Assembly (NCBI RefSeq): GCF_007997155.1
Contig: NZ_VORT01000001.1
Location: 434,001 to 498,000 of the forward strand
Origin: Aequorivita antarctica
GTDB lineage: Bacteria > Bacteroidota > Bacteroidia > Flavobacteriales > Flavobacteriaceae
Reading direction: 5' to 3'
Length of the DNA stretch: 64,000 nucleotides
Below the pieces are notes generated by a model, which made no database searches, was not told the DNA's origin, and worked only from the letters and a program-made list of their open reading frames with translations. The translations under genes and the position numbers were made by a program. This document shows, piece by piece, positions 27,378-36,101 of the stretch (position 1 is its first letter; each line of letters starts with the position of its first letter).

Positions 27378-28088
27378 TTATAGCTTGTCTTCGAATAAGT
27401 AGACCAATGAAAATTCAAAATAATTGTCTTTCCCTTTTAATTCCATGACCGGAGAATAAAGATTTATATTTCGGTAAGGGTCCGTTATTCCTTTGTTGTA
27501 TTTAAAGGTTGCCATAAACCGGTTGTATTCAACACTAACGCCGAAAGCGATAAAAGCATTGAATGAAATTTCTTCTTTGTTGCTATCGAATTCCAAATCA
27601 CTGGGCGTGCTATAAAGCGGGTCCAAAACGTAATCTGATTTTGCTTCGTCCACTAAGTTGTAATCATAAAGAAAGCTGAGCGATGGGCCGGCGTTAATAC
27701 CGAAAAACCATTCGTCATCAAGATTGAGAACTGTGTAGTCTAAGATAAAAGGAACATTTATGGTTTCTAGGTTAAACTTAATGTCTTCGGGTGTAGCCAA
27801 TTGATCTTCACGCCCTATAAATTTCATAAAATGTCTGGCATAGTTTATTTCTACAAAAACCTCAAATTTTTCTGAAATAATTACTGTTCCTATAAATCCA
27901 ACTTTATAACCTGGAGCCGATTTTGAAAACAAGAAATTTGCGCCAGGACTGTAATTAGTTGCACCAACGGTTACCCCAAACCTACCTTCGAAAAGTCCTT
28001 TTCCTGAATAATAAGTTTGTGAGTTTACATTAGAGAAACTTAAAAGTAGCAATAAGAAAAAAACAAATTTGTGAGGAAACAAAGCCAT
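27378..28088 (-). CDS. outer-membrane beta-barrel protein
   Basis: Protein of 236 residues from the ATG at 28088. That start gives a clean signal peptide (MALFPHKFVFFLLLLLSFSNVNSQ), whereas the longer frame adds 12 residues before it. The mature part alternates strands and turns (GRFGVTVGATNYSPG, EVFVEINYARHF, and the last strand FEFSLVYLF), as in small PorT/OmpA-type barrels of Bacteroidota. No peptidoglycan-binding domain is attached. Function unknown. It shares a divergent promoter region with the lipoprotein gene at 28169. Confidence 0.7.
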   Translation of the reverse strand: MALFPHKFVFFLLLLLSFSNVNSQTYYSGKGLFEGRFGVTVGATNYSPGANFLFSKSAPGYKVGFIGTVIISEKFEVFVEINYARHFMKFIGREDQLATPEDIKFNLETINVPFILDYTVLNLDDEWFFGINAGPSLSFLYDYNLVDEAKSDYVLDPLYSTPSDLEFDSNKEEISFNAFIAFGVSVEYNRFMATFKYNKGITDPYRNINLYSPVMELKGKDNYFEFSLVYLFEDKL

Positions 28089-28121
28089 ACAATGATAAAT
28101 TAGTTGGTTTTTTGAAAGCGT

Positions 28122-28129
28122 CAAATATA
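28122..28129 (-). promoter_or_regulatory. -7 element for the outer-membrane barrel gene
   Basis: The minus strand reads TATATTTG, 33 bases upstream of the barrel start and next to the oppositely oriented element at 28141. Confidence 0.35.
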
Positions 28130-28140
28130 TATAAATTTCC

Positions 28141-28148
28141 TACATTTG
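28141..28148 (+). promoter_or_regulatory. -7 element for the lipoprotein-isoaspartyl peptidase unit
   Basis: TACATTTG matches TAnnTTTG, 20 bases upstream of the start at 28169. The nearest TTTG upstream (28111) is spaced somewhat too far. Confidence 0.4.
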
Positions 28149-28168
28149 GTCGCTAATAAAAATCTTGA

Positions 28169-28954
28169 ATGAAAAAATTATTCCTTTTACTTTTAGTTTT
28201 TGCATATAGTTGCGAAATAGAAAATATTGAATATCTCACACCTATAGTTATTACTGATGAGCCTGCAAATGTGCAAGCAAATACCGCAATACTTGGCGGA
28301 GCTGTTTTGGGAGAAGGCGGAAAAGACGTTACGGAATATGGTTTGGTTTGGAGCACTGGAGATTCCCCAACAATCAATGATAACAAACTTGTTAAAGGAG
28401 AACGTCTCGGCGCATTTTCAGATTTAATTGGCGGTTTTGAAAATGCCACAACTTATTATTATCGGGCATATGCAGTAAATGAAGTGGGAGTAGGCTACGG
28501 CCAAACGTTTGAGTTTACCACAAATGCGCAATCAGCATGTGATCCACAGATAGATAATTTTATAGATACTGACACCGCCCAAATTAATATTACAGATGTG
28601 GATTTATCCTTTCCTTCCTATGGTTTTGATGAGGGAAATCTTCAGTTTGAAACTACCAGTTATTCTTCGACCATTAAAATTAGAGTTCAGTTTAATGAAA
28701 TAAACAGAGAGTTTCCCCAAACCGGGCAATACATAACAATTCAAGGCGACTTTGATGGGCAATATAACTTATCTAATGGTTCTGCAAAGTTATATCTTAT
28801 TGATTATGGAATTGGCTCGCAAGGAGGCGCAACAGCAGCTCCCGGCACTGTTTTTTATGTTGAAAATAACGGAACTGATTTAACAATAATATTTTGCGAC
28901 ACCCCCTTGGGAGAACCCTATACTTTAAATGGTAAGTTTACCTATTCCAATTAA
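28169..28954 (+). CDS. lipoprotein with a fibronectin III-like domain
   Basis: A 261-residue lipoprotein with signal MKKLFLLLLVFAYSC (Cys15). Residues about 30-115 resemble a fibronectin type III-like module of the kind common in Bacteroidota surface proteins (GAVLGEGGKDVTEYGLVW and ATTYYYRAYAVNEVG). The C-terminal 140 residues are beta-rich and not recognised. It lies 10 bases before the isoaspartyl peptidase gene and is probably co-transcribed, but no functional link to cyanophycin is obvious from its sequence. Confidence 0.65.
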   Translation: MKKLFLLLLVFAYSCEIENIEYLTPIVITDEPANVQANTAILGGAVLGEGGKDVTEYGLVWSTGDSPTINDNKLVKGERLGAFSDLIGGFENATTYYYRAYAVNEVGVGYGQTFEFTTNAQSACDPQIDNFIDTDTAQINITDVDLSFPSYGFDEGNLQFETTSYSSTIKIRVQFNEINREFPQTGQYITIQGDFDGQYNLSNGSAKLYLIDYGIGSQGGATAAPGTVFYVENNGTDLTIIFCDTPLGEPYTLNGKFTYSN

Positions 28955-28964
28955 AAAAACAAAA

Positions 28965-29900
28965 ATGAATAATAAATTCTCAATGGTAATACACGGTGGT
29001 GCCGGAACTCTTGTAAAAGGATTGATGACGCCCGAAAAGGAAGAACAATATAAAGTAGCTTTGAAGGAAGCGCTTGAAAAGGGTTACAATGTTTTGGAAA
29101 ATAATGGTTCTGCAATGGATGCTGTTGAAATTGCTGTAAATCATTTGGAAGATTCTCCACTTTTCAACGCAGGAAAAGGAAGCGTATTCACCAATGACGG
29201 CACCCACGAAATGGACGCCGCCATTATGGATGGGAAGACTTTGGATGCAGGAGCTGTTTCTTTAATCACTGGAATTAAAAACCCAATTTCATTGGCGCGA
29301 GATATAATGGAAAAAACGGACCATGTTTTTCTGGCAGGTGAAGGTGCAATGCGTTTTGCAAAAAGCTTGGGGTACAATTTAGAATCTCCGGAATATTTTT
29401 ATGACGAACACCGCTACCAACAATGGCAAAACATTAAAGATAGTGATACTTTTCAGTTGGATCATAGTATGAAAAAGGAAGGAAAGTTTGGAACTGTAGG
29501 CGCAGTAGCTTGTGACAAAAACGGAAACATAGCAGCTGCAACCTCAACTGGCGGAATGACCAACAAACGTTGGGGCCGTGTGGGTGACAGTCCAATGGTT
29601 GGCTCAGGAACGTATGCGAACAACAAAACCTGCGCTGTAAGTTGCACCGGTAGTGGAGAATTCTTTATCCGCGCAGTGGTGGCTTATGATGTTTCCTGCT
29701 TGATGGAATATAAAGGAATGTCTTTGGAGGAAGCTGCTTCTGAAGTTATCAATAAGAGGGTTTTGGAAATTGGTGGCGACGGTGGTCTCATTGCCGTGGA
29801 CGCCAAAGGAAACATAGCAATGCCTTTCAATACCGAAGGAATGTATCGTGCCTTTAAAACTTCTGAAGGAAAAAAAGAGGTAGGTATTTACAAAGACTGA
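28965..29900 (+). CDS. iaaA: isoaspartyl peptidase / L-asparaginase
   Basis: Ntn-hydrolase of 311 residues that splits beta-aspartyl dipeptides and asparagine. The ATG at 28965 (MNNKFSMVIHGGAGT) is chosen because the longer frame overlaps the previous gene. The self-processing nucleophile Thr is in KFGTVGAVACD, followed by the substrate-binding MTNKRWGRVGDSPMVGSGTYA signature. No signal peptide is present, so it is cytoplasmic. Next to cyanophycinase and cyanophycin synthetase, it most likely finishes cyanophycin breakdown by cleaving beta-Asp-Arg to Asp and Arg. Its 3' end overlaps that of the convergent cyanophycinase gene by 13 bases. Confidence 0.9.
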   Translation: MNNKFSMVIHGGAGTLVKGLMTPEKEEQYKVALKEALEKGYNVLENNGSAMDAVEIAVNHLEDSPLFNAGKGSVFTNDGTHEMDAAIMDGKTLDAGAVSLITGIKNPISLARDIMEKTDHVFLAGEGAMRFAKSLGYNLESPEYFYDEHRYQQWQNIKDSDTFQLDHSMKKEGKFGTVGAVACDKNGNIAAATSTGGMTNKRWGRVGDSPMVGSGTYANNKTCAVSCTGSGEFFIRAVVAYDVSCLMEYKGMSLEEAASEVINKRVLEIGGDGGLIAVDAKGNIAMPFNTEGMYRAFKTSEGKKEVGIYKD

Positions 29901-30760
29901 GATTCAATTACCCGAATGTGATGGGGAGAAATTTTAACTTTCTTTTTCTTAATGTCAAAGTGATCGCCATTTGCTAAAATGTGCGTTTTTAAATTGGTAA
30001 GAGACATTGGTGTTCCTTCTTCAACCACAGCTTGATTGTTGTGTTTGAGCTTTCGTGGATCGAAAAGAATAACCATTCCAGAACCAATAACCTCGACTAT
30101 ATTACATTTTTTAATAATCAGTGCGGTGTCTTCTGCCAAACCGATTCCTATCATTTTTGGAAAACGTGCTACAGCTTCCGCAAGCCTTCCAAAACGCCCA
30201 CGACGTATAAAATGTGAATCTATAATCAAGTTTGGAATAAAACCCATTCCTTCGCCCATCAATACGGCACCTTTTGTAAACGCTTCCTTAATACCGCCAC
30301 CTTTAATCATTTCCTTACTCATGCACATAGCTCCTGCACTGGTTCCAGCAATTACGAATTTGTCTTCTTCGTATCGTTTCTGAATAATTTTGTGAAGAAG
30401 TGTCCCGCCAATATATTGCACTATTTTAGATTGATCCCCGCCAGAAAACATTACGCAGTCAGCTTTTTTCATCAACGTTAAATAAAGTGGGTCCTCAGCT
30501 TCTTCGCGATTGCGAATGTCCATAATATGAACATTCTTGCAGCCTAACCTACCAAAAGCATCAAGGTAATTTTCGCTCACTTCATTTGGAATACTAGAAG
30601 CAGTTGGAATAACCACAATAATAGCATCTTTACCCCCACTTTCCCGAACCACACGAGAAAGAATTCCTTCCTGAATATATTCCAAAGTATATATTTCGCT
30701 TTGTTCAACGCCCTTATCTTCGTTTCCGCCAATAGGGATTAGTGTTCCTTTTACGCCCAT
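29888..30760 (-). CDS. cphB: cyanophycinase
   Basis: Serine peptidase (family S51) of 290 residues that degrades cyanophycin to beta-Asp-Arg dipeptides. The nucleophile Ser lies in AGTSAGAMCMS, and the GGDQSKIV and DSHFIRRGRFGRL motifs of the family are present. No secretion signal is seen, which points to the intracellular enzyme. The gene is divergent from cphA (96 bases apart) and its 3' end overlaps the isoaspartyl peptidase gene. A TATTTTTG element lies 21 bases upstream. Confidence 0.93.
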   Translation of the reverse strand: MGVKGTLIPIGGNEDKGVEQSEIYTLEYIQEGILSRVVRESGGKDAIIVVIPTASSIPNEVSENYLDAFGRLGCKNVHIMDIRNREEAEDPLYLTLMKKADCVMFSGGDQSKIVQYIGGTLLHKIIQKRYEEDKFVIAGTSAGAMCMSKEMIKGGGIKEAFTKGAVLMGEGMGFIPNLIIDSHFIRRGRFGRLAEAVARFPKMIGIGLAEDTALIIKKCNIVEVIGSGMVILFDPRKLKHNNQAVVEEGTPMSLTNLKTHILANGDHFDIKKKKVKISPHHIRVIESQSL

Positions 30761-30780
30761 GAATTTATTTGATTTGCGGG

Positions 30781-30788
30781 CAAAAATA
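30781..30788 (-). promoter_or_regulatory. -7 promoter element for cphB
   Basis: The minus strand reads TATTTTTG in the 96-base divergent region between cphB and cphA. The cphA side has only a near match (TATATTTA). Confidence 0.35.
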
Positions 30789-30856
30789 CGCTAATTGTTA
30801 GAAAAATTAATCATATATTTATCAAATTCATATGAAACTAACAAATCCGTCAACTT

Positions 30857-33493
30857 ATGCGAATTAGAGAAATCAACGCTATGCGGGGACCAAATTATTG
30901 GTCAATACGCCGTCATAAATTAATAGTAATGGTCCTTGATCTTGAGGAAATGGAGGAACTTCCCTCTAATAAAATTGAAGGGTTTTGCGATCGATTGAAA
31001 ACTATGTTTCCAAGTATGTTTGGTCACCGTTGCAGTGTTGGAGAACCAGGCGGTTTTTTCCAAAGAGTGGAAGAAGGGACGTGGATGGGCCATATTATTG
31101 AGCACATCGCACTGGAAATACAGACGCTGGCAGATATGGACACAGGCTTCGGAAGAACCCGTACTTATGGCGAAAAAGGTGTTTACAATGTGGTCTTTAG
31201 TTATATTGAAGAAAATGTGGGTCGCTATGCCGCCAATGCCGCCGTTGATATTTGTCGAGCCTTGATCGATGATAAGGATTACAACTTGGAAGCAGATATC
31301 CAAAAAATGCGCGAAATACGTGAAGACGAACGCCTAGGCCCAAGTACAGGTTCAATTATTGAGGAAGCAGAAAGCCGTGGAATTCCGTGGATTCGTTTAA
31401 ATAAATATTCGCTCTGCCAATTAGGTTATGGTGCCAATCAAAAAAGAATCCAGGCTACGGTAACTTCCGAAACCAGCAGTATTGGTGTAGAAATAGCCTG
31501 CGATAAGGAAGACACAAAATACCTTCTGGAACAGGCTGAAGTACAAGTGCCACGCGGAGATATTATTTCCCGCGAAAGCAGTTTGGAAGAAGCTTGCAGA
31601 TATGTTGGGTTTCCTTTGGTGGTGAAGCCTGTTGGTGGAAACCACGGTCGTGGAATTACAGTAAACATTAAAAATTATGAAGATGCTTTAGTGGCATTTC
31701 ACGCTGCAAAAATTGTTTCTCCAAAAGTGATTATAGAAAAATACATCACAGGCGAAGATTACCGCTTGTTGGTGATAAATAATGTTTTGGTGGCTGCCGC
31801 AAAACGCACCCCAGCAAATGTTATAGGCGATGGAAAATCTTCCATAAAAGAATTGGTAGATGAAGTAAACAAAGATCCACGCCGTGGTTATGGGCACGAA
31901 AATGTGCTTACAAAGATTACGATTAATGATTTAACCAGAACAATCATTGCGGCCAAAGGCTATACTGAAGATTCTGTTCCTTTAAAAGATGAAATAGTAA
32001 TTTTAAAAGACACTGCAAATCTCAGCACAGGCGGTACGGCGGAAGATGTTACAGATATTTTACATCCTACCAACGTTTCAATGGCAGAACGTATTTCAAA
32101 AATAATAGACCTCGATATTTGTGGTATTGATATCATGACTACAGACATCAGCCAGCCTTTAAACGATACGGGCGGAGCGGTATTGGAAGTGAATGCAGGT
32201 CCAGGTTTTAGAATGCACTTGGCACCAACTATAGGTTTGCCACGAAATGTAGCAGCTCCAGTAGTAGATAAATTATTTCCAAATCATGGCGACACAGGTC
32301 GTATTCCTATTATTTCTGTAACAGGAACCAATGGAAAAACAACCACCACCCGCTTAATTGCACACATTGCAAAAATGAAAGGCTACCGTGTAGGCTATAC
32401 CACCAGCGACGGCGTTTATATCCAGAATAGGTTATTGATGAAGGGCGATTGTACTGGTCCAGCAAGTGCAGAATTTGTTTTAAAAGACCCAACCGTAAAC
32501 TTCGCTGTTTTGGAATGTGCTCGAGGCGGATTGTTGCGTGCTGGTCTTGGTTTCAAAAAATGTGATGTTGGAATTGTAACCAATGTTGCCGCAGACCATT
32601 TGGGGCTGAAGGGAATCCACACGGTGGAACAACTTGCAAAGGTAAAAGGCGTAATTCCAGAAACTGTATTACCCGACGGCTACGCAATTCTGAACGCCGA
32701 TGATGATTTGGTCTATGAAATGCGAAGAAGCATCAAATGTAACCTCGCTCTTTTCTCCATGGATGAAGAAAATCCGCGGATAAAAGCACTGCAAAAACTT
32801 GGAGGAATTACTGCTATCTATGAAAATGGATATGTAACAATATGCCGAGGTACATGGAAAATGCGCATAATGAAGGCTGAAAATATTCCGTTGACCTATG
32901 GTGGGAAAGCAATATTTATGATTCAAAATATTCTTCCTGCTGTGATTGCAGCAAACGTTCGCGGAATTGGTATTGAAGATATGAAAGTAGCTTTGGAAAC
33001 CTTTATTCCTTCGGCTTCGCAAACACCTGGAAGGTTGAATCTTTTCAAATTTGAAAACTTCACTATGTTACTTGATTACGCACACAACCCTGCCGGAATG
33101 CGAGCGCTTAAAAATTTCACTGACAGCCTCGAAGCAACTATTAAAGTTGGTATCATTGCGGGAGTGGGCGATAGAAGAGAAGAAGATACCAATGAACTAG
33201 GAAGCATTGCCGCCGAAATGTTTGATGAAATAATTATTCGGCAGGACAAGCATTTACGTGGAAAATCTGAGGAAGCTCTTATTAAAATGCTCAATGATGG
33301 TATTAAAATGAAGGACCCAAACAAAAAAACAACGATTATACCTTCAGAAAAAGAGGCCATTACCTTTGCAGTTAAAAATGCAATAAAGGGCTCACTCATT
33401 ATTTGCTGTAGCGACGTAATCCCCGATGCTTTGGAACTTGTGATGAAATTCAAGGAACAGGAAAGCAATGGCGAAATGATCTTTGCACAATAA
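30857..33493 (+). CDS. cphA: cyanophycin synthetase
   Basis: Makes the storage polymer multi-L-arginyl-poly-L-aspartate from Asp, Arg and ATP without ribosomes. The 878-residue length is typical. An N-terminal domain (about 1-160) is followed by an ATP-grasp domain (about 210-470; KPVGGNHGRGITVNIKN, LEVNAGPGFRMHL) and a Mur-ligase-like domain with P-loop GTNGKTTTTR near residue 492 and LDYAHNPAGM further on. Both active sites look intact. With cphB and the isoaspartyl peptidase next door, the cell can both build and mobilise the polymer. Confidence 0.95.
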   Translation: MRIREINAMRGPNYWSIRRHKLIVMVLDLEEMEELPSNKIEGFCDRLKTMFPSMFGHRCSVGEPGGFFQRVEEGTWMGHIIEHIALEIQTLADMDTGFGRTRTYGEKGVYNVVFSYIEENVGRYAANAAVDICRALIDDKDYNLEADIQKMREIREDERLGPSTGSIIEEAESRGIPWIRLNKYSLCQLGYGANQKRIQATVTSETSSIGVEIACDKEDTKYLLEQAEVQVPRGDIISRESSLEEACRYVGFPLVVKPVGGNHGRGITVNIKNYEDALVAFHAAKIVSPKVIIEKYITGEDYRLLVINNVLVAAAKRTPANVIGDGKSSIKELVDEVNKDPRRGYGHENVLTKITINDLTRTIIAAKGYTEDSVPLKDEIVILKDTANLSTGGTAEDVTDILHPTNVSMAERISKIIDLDICGIDIMTTDISQPLNDTGGAVLEVNAGPGFRMHLAPTIGLPRNVAAPVVDKLFPNHGDTGRIPIISVTGTNGKTTTTRLIAHIAKMKGYRVGYTTSDGVYIQNRLLMKGDCTGPASAEFVLKDPTVNFAVLECARGGLLRAGLGFKKCDVGIVTNVAADHLGLKGIHTVEQLAKVKGVIPETVLPDGYAILNADDDLVYEMRRSIKCNLALFSMDEENPRIKALQKLGGITAIYENGYVTICRGTWKMRIMKAENIPLTYGGKAIFMIQNILPAVIAANVRGIGIEDMKVALETFIPSASQTPGRLNLFKFENFTMLLDYAHNPAGMRALKNFTDSLEATIKVGIIAGVGDRREEDTNELGSIAAEMFDEIIIRQDKHLRGKSEEALIKMLNDGIKMKDPNKKTTIIPSEKEAITFAVKNAIKGSLIICCSDVIPDALELVMKFKEQESNGEMIFAQ

Positions 33494-33636
33494 AAAGCAA
33501 AAGCCGCTCCTCCTCAAAAGCGACTTTACTTTCTAACACTAAAAAATGAAAGCAATTTGATCAGGATTGATTTCATAACAAAACTAATAGCTAACTATTA
33601 CCTTATCTTTAATCTAGTATTATTAAAAAAATTTTT

Positions 33637-33668
33637 AAAGAAAGCCGCACTTCACAGCGGCTTTCTTT
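33637..33668. terminator. terminator between cphA and the N-glycan operon
   Basis: A perfect 12-bp stem (AAAGAAAGCCGC / GCGGCTTTCTTT) with an 8-base loop in the 270-base convergent gap 33494-33763. The T-rich minus-strand side makes it a good end for the MFS operon. A weaker GC-rich fold near 33500-33530 may end cphA. The rest of the gap holds nothing recognisable. Confidence 0.8.
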
Positions 33669-33763
33669 AATTATTCAAATAGAACAATTGATACAAGTAC
33701 GAGGACCTCAATGTGGCAACTTCCTTATATGATTTTGTTAGTGAATGAAGATTTGAACTTTAA

Positions 33764-35068
33764 CTATTTGAGGGCACGGCTTTTAATTCTCCCAAAAATG
33801 AAGATATAGCCATAACAGGCAATCACCAATAGTAGCGCAATTTTAAAACCTACATTATCAGTTAAAAAACCATACGCTGGTGGAATAACGGCGCCACCAA
33901 CAATAGCCATACAAAGCAAACCTGAAGCCTGAGGTTTCAAATCGCCCAGACCATCAATGGTCAAAGCAAAGATTGTCGGGAACATAATAGAGTTGAAAAG
34001 TCCTACAGCAAGAATGGACCACATTGCTGTTAAACCTCCTGTATTCATTGAAATAAGTAACATCAACACCGCCAAAAAAGCAAAAATTGAAAGCACTTTT
34101 GTAGGTTTCATAATTTTTGTGAGATAAGCTCCCACAAATCTACCTATCATTGCACCACTCCAATAGAAAACAACAAATGCTCCCACGATTGCTTTACTGT
34201 CAATCGAATTTAAATCTGTATTTAAAAGACTTTCAGCAATGTATTTCATTGATTCGTTTTGTTGAATGATTTCAGAGATGTTCATGCTCATAAAATAATT
34301 CACCAAATAACTTCCAATGGCAACTTCGGCACCTACGTATAGGAAAATACCCAATGCTCCGAGCATCACGATTTTGTTTTTCAGAAGTTTTCCGTAACCG
34401 CCCACAGGGCTTTTTTCCAAAATCTTCGGAAGTTTTATAAAAACAAATAGTAACGCTAAAAACCCTATAAATGCTGCGATAAAAAGGAAAGGTGTTTGCA
34501 CTGCGGAAGCTTCAGAAACGTAATAGGCACTTTGATCCACATCTGTTAAACCCGAAATTTCTTCAGAAGATTTAATGGTATCGCTCAACAAAAACGAAGC
34601 GCCAATCAAAGGTGCAATGGCAGTTCCCAAAGAGTTGAATGCTTGTGAAAGATTCAATCGGCTGGAAGCGCCATCCTCACTTCCCAAGACCGAAACGTAG
34701 GGATTTGCGGCAACTTGAAGCACCGTTATTCCACCCGCAAGTGTAAAGTATGCAACTAAAAATATCCAAAACTGTCTATCCGCTGCTGCTGGATAAAATA
34801 GTAAACAGCCAATTGCCATAGTAACCAAACCTACGATTATCCCTTTTTGATACCCAATTCGCGAAAGCAAAGCTCCCGCAGGAACCGAAATCACTAAATA
34901 CGCCAAAAAGAAAGCAAACTGAACGAGTCCCGCCTGAAAATAACTGAGTTCAAAGACATCTTTCAAACGCGGGATTAAACTGTCCACCAAAACGGTGATG
35001 AATCCCCAAAGGAAAAAGAGCACGGTTACCGTAATAAAAGCAGAGCGGAAGGATTTTTTTTCGGTCAT
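33764..35068 (-). CDS. FucP-type sugar MFS transporter
   Basis: Inner-membrane symporter of 434 residues with about 12 helices, in the fucose/glucose/galactose permease group of the major facilitator superfamily. The features are the opening ITVTVLFFLWGFITVLVDSLIPRLKDVFELSY and the loop SEDGASSRLNLSQAFNSLGTAIAPLIG. It is the last gene of a four-gene minus-strand operon with two GH92 mannosidases and a glycosylasparaginase. The likely cargo is a sugar freed by these enzymes, such as mannose or N-acetylglucosamine, but the specificity cannot be read from the sequence. The gap to the upstream gene is 30 bases. Confidence 0.88.
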   Translation of the reverse strand: MTEKKSFRSAFITVTVLFFLWGFITVLVDSLIPRLKDVFELSYFQAGLVQFAFFLAYLVISVPAGALLSRIGYQKGIIVGLVTMAIGCLLFYPAAADRQFWIFLVAYFTLAGGITVLQVAANPYVSVLGSEDGASSRLNLSQAFNSLGTAIAPLIGASFLLSDTIKSSEEISGLTDVDQSAYYVSEASAVQTPFLFIAAFIGFLALLFVFIKLPKILEKSPVGGYGKLLKNKIVMLGALGIFLYVGAEVAIGSYLVNYFMSMNISEIIQQNESMKYIAESLLNTDLNSIDSKAIVGAFVVFYWSGAMIGRFVGAYLTKIMKPTKVLSIFAFLAVLMLLISMNTGGLTAMWSILAVGLFNSIMFPTIFALTIDGLGDLKPQASGLLCMAIVGGAVIPPAYGFLTDNVGFKIALLLVIACYGYIFIFGRIKSRALK

Positions 35069-35098
35069 AATTGGTTGTTACTGTTGATACTATTTATT

Positions 35099-36097
35099 CT
35101 ACTTTTTATCATAAAAATCTGATGAAAAGTTTTCGTTTTTGTCGTTTTGATATTTCGTTACCCAAAACCCATCGTGAATGGAATAATAGCCTGTTTCACC
35201 TTTTTTGTTCACGGCAATATAGCCTACTTGAAAATCTTTGTAATTAGGACTCTTTTTGATAATTCGTCTAATTGCTTCTTCACAGGCTTGTTGAGGTGTT
35301 TTGCCTTGACGCATCAATTCAACAATCAAGAAACTACCCACGGTTTTCAGCACTTCCTCCCCCAAACCGGTGGCAGTTGCGCCACCGATTTCATTATCAA
35401 TAAAAAGTCCCGAGCCAATTATTGGCGAATCGCCCACACGTCCGGCCATTTTGTATGCCAGTCCACTAGTGGTGCATCCTCCAGAAATATCTCCATTTTT
35501 GTCAATTGCCAGCATCCCGATAGTGTCGTGATTTTCAATGTTGATGATGGGTTTGTACTGTGAAGTTTTTTTCCATTCTTCCCAAGCTTTTTTTGAAGCA
35601 TCAGTAAGTAAATCAACAGGTTTAAAACCTTCAGAAATTGCAAACTGTTCCGCACCTTTTCCTGCCAAAATTACGTGTGGCGTATCTTCCATTACTTTTC
35701 GTGCTACAGAAATTGGGTGCATAATATTCTGAAGATAAACTACTGCGCCATAATCACCCTCTTTGTTCATAATACAGGCGTCTAGCGTTACGTTCCCGTC
35801 GCGGTCTGGCAAACCACCAATGCCGACTGATTGTCCTTCTGCGTTGGCTTCTTCAACCATACAACCTTTTTCTACGGCATCGAGTGCAGATTTTCCTTCT
35901 TGTAAAACGCGCCACGCTTCGGCAGTGCTATCATTTACATTCCAAGTGGCGATTACTAATGGGAAACTGGCGGTTTCAATCTGAGGTGATTTTTTTTCCG
36001 AAGAAAAAATGTTTTTTTCCGAAGCAAAAACGGAACTTCCCACCGCAATTCCAAAGGTGGAAAGCGAAGCGTTTTGGATAAATTTTCTACGTTTCAT
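35099..36097 (-). CDS. N4-(beta-N-acetylglucosaminyl)-L-asparaginase
   Basis: Glycosylasparaginase, 332 residues from the ATG at 36097. It cleaves the GlcNAc-Asn bond left after N-glycan trimming. The start shows a twin-arginine-like signal (MKRRKFIQNASLSTFGIAVGSSVFA), so it is probably exported folded to the periplasm. The nucleophile Thr is in HDTIGMLAID, and the substrate site MAGRVGDSPIIGSGLF follows. It belongs to the same Ntn family as the isoaspartyl peptidase at 28965, but the exported glycosylasparaginase subtype. It lies 4 bases after a GH92 gene. Confidence 0.9.
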   Translation of the reverse strand: MKRRKFIQNASLSTFGIAVGSSVFASEKNIFSSEKKSPQIETASFPLVIATWNVNDSTAEAWRVLQEGKSALDAVEKGCMVEEANAEGQSVGIGGLPDRDGNVTLDACIMNKEGDYGAVVYLQNIMHPISVARKVMEDTPHVILAGKGAEQFAISEGFKPVDLLTDASKKAWEEWKKTSQYKPIINIENHDTIGMLAIDKNGDISGGCTTSGLAYKMAGRVGDSPIIGSGLFIDNEIGGATATGLGEEVLKTVGSFLIVELMRQGKTPQQACEEAIRRIIKKSPNYKDFQVGYIAVNKKGETGYYSIHDGFWVTKYQNDKNENFSSDFYDKK

Positions 36098-36101
36098 AAT
36101 C

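Noticed and set aside
33495-33535. GC-rich hairpin directly after cphA
   Set aside because: The stem is broken by several mismatches and lacks a proper T run, so only the strong hairpin at 33637 was listed.
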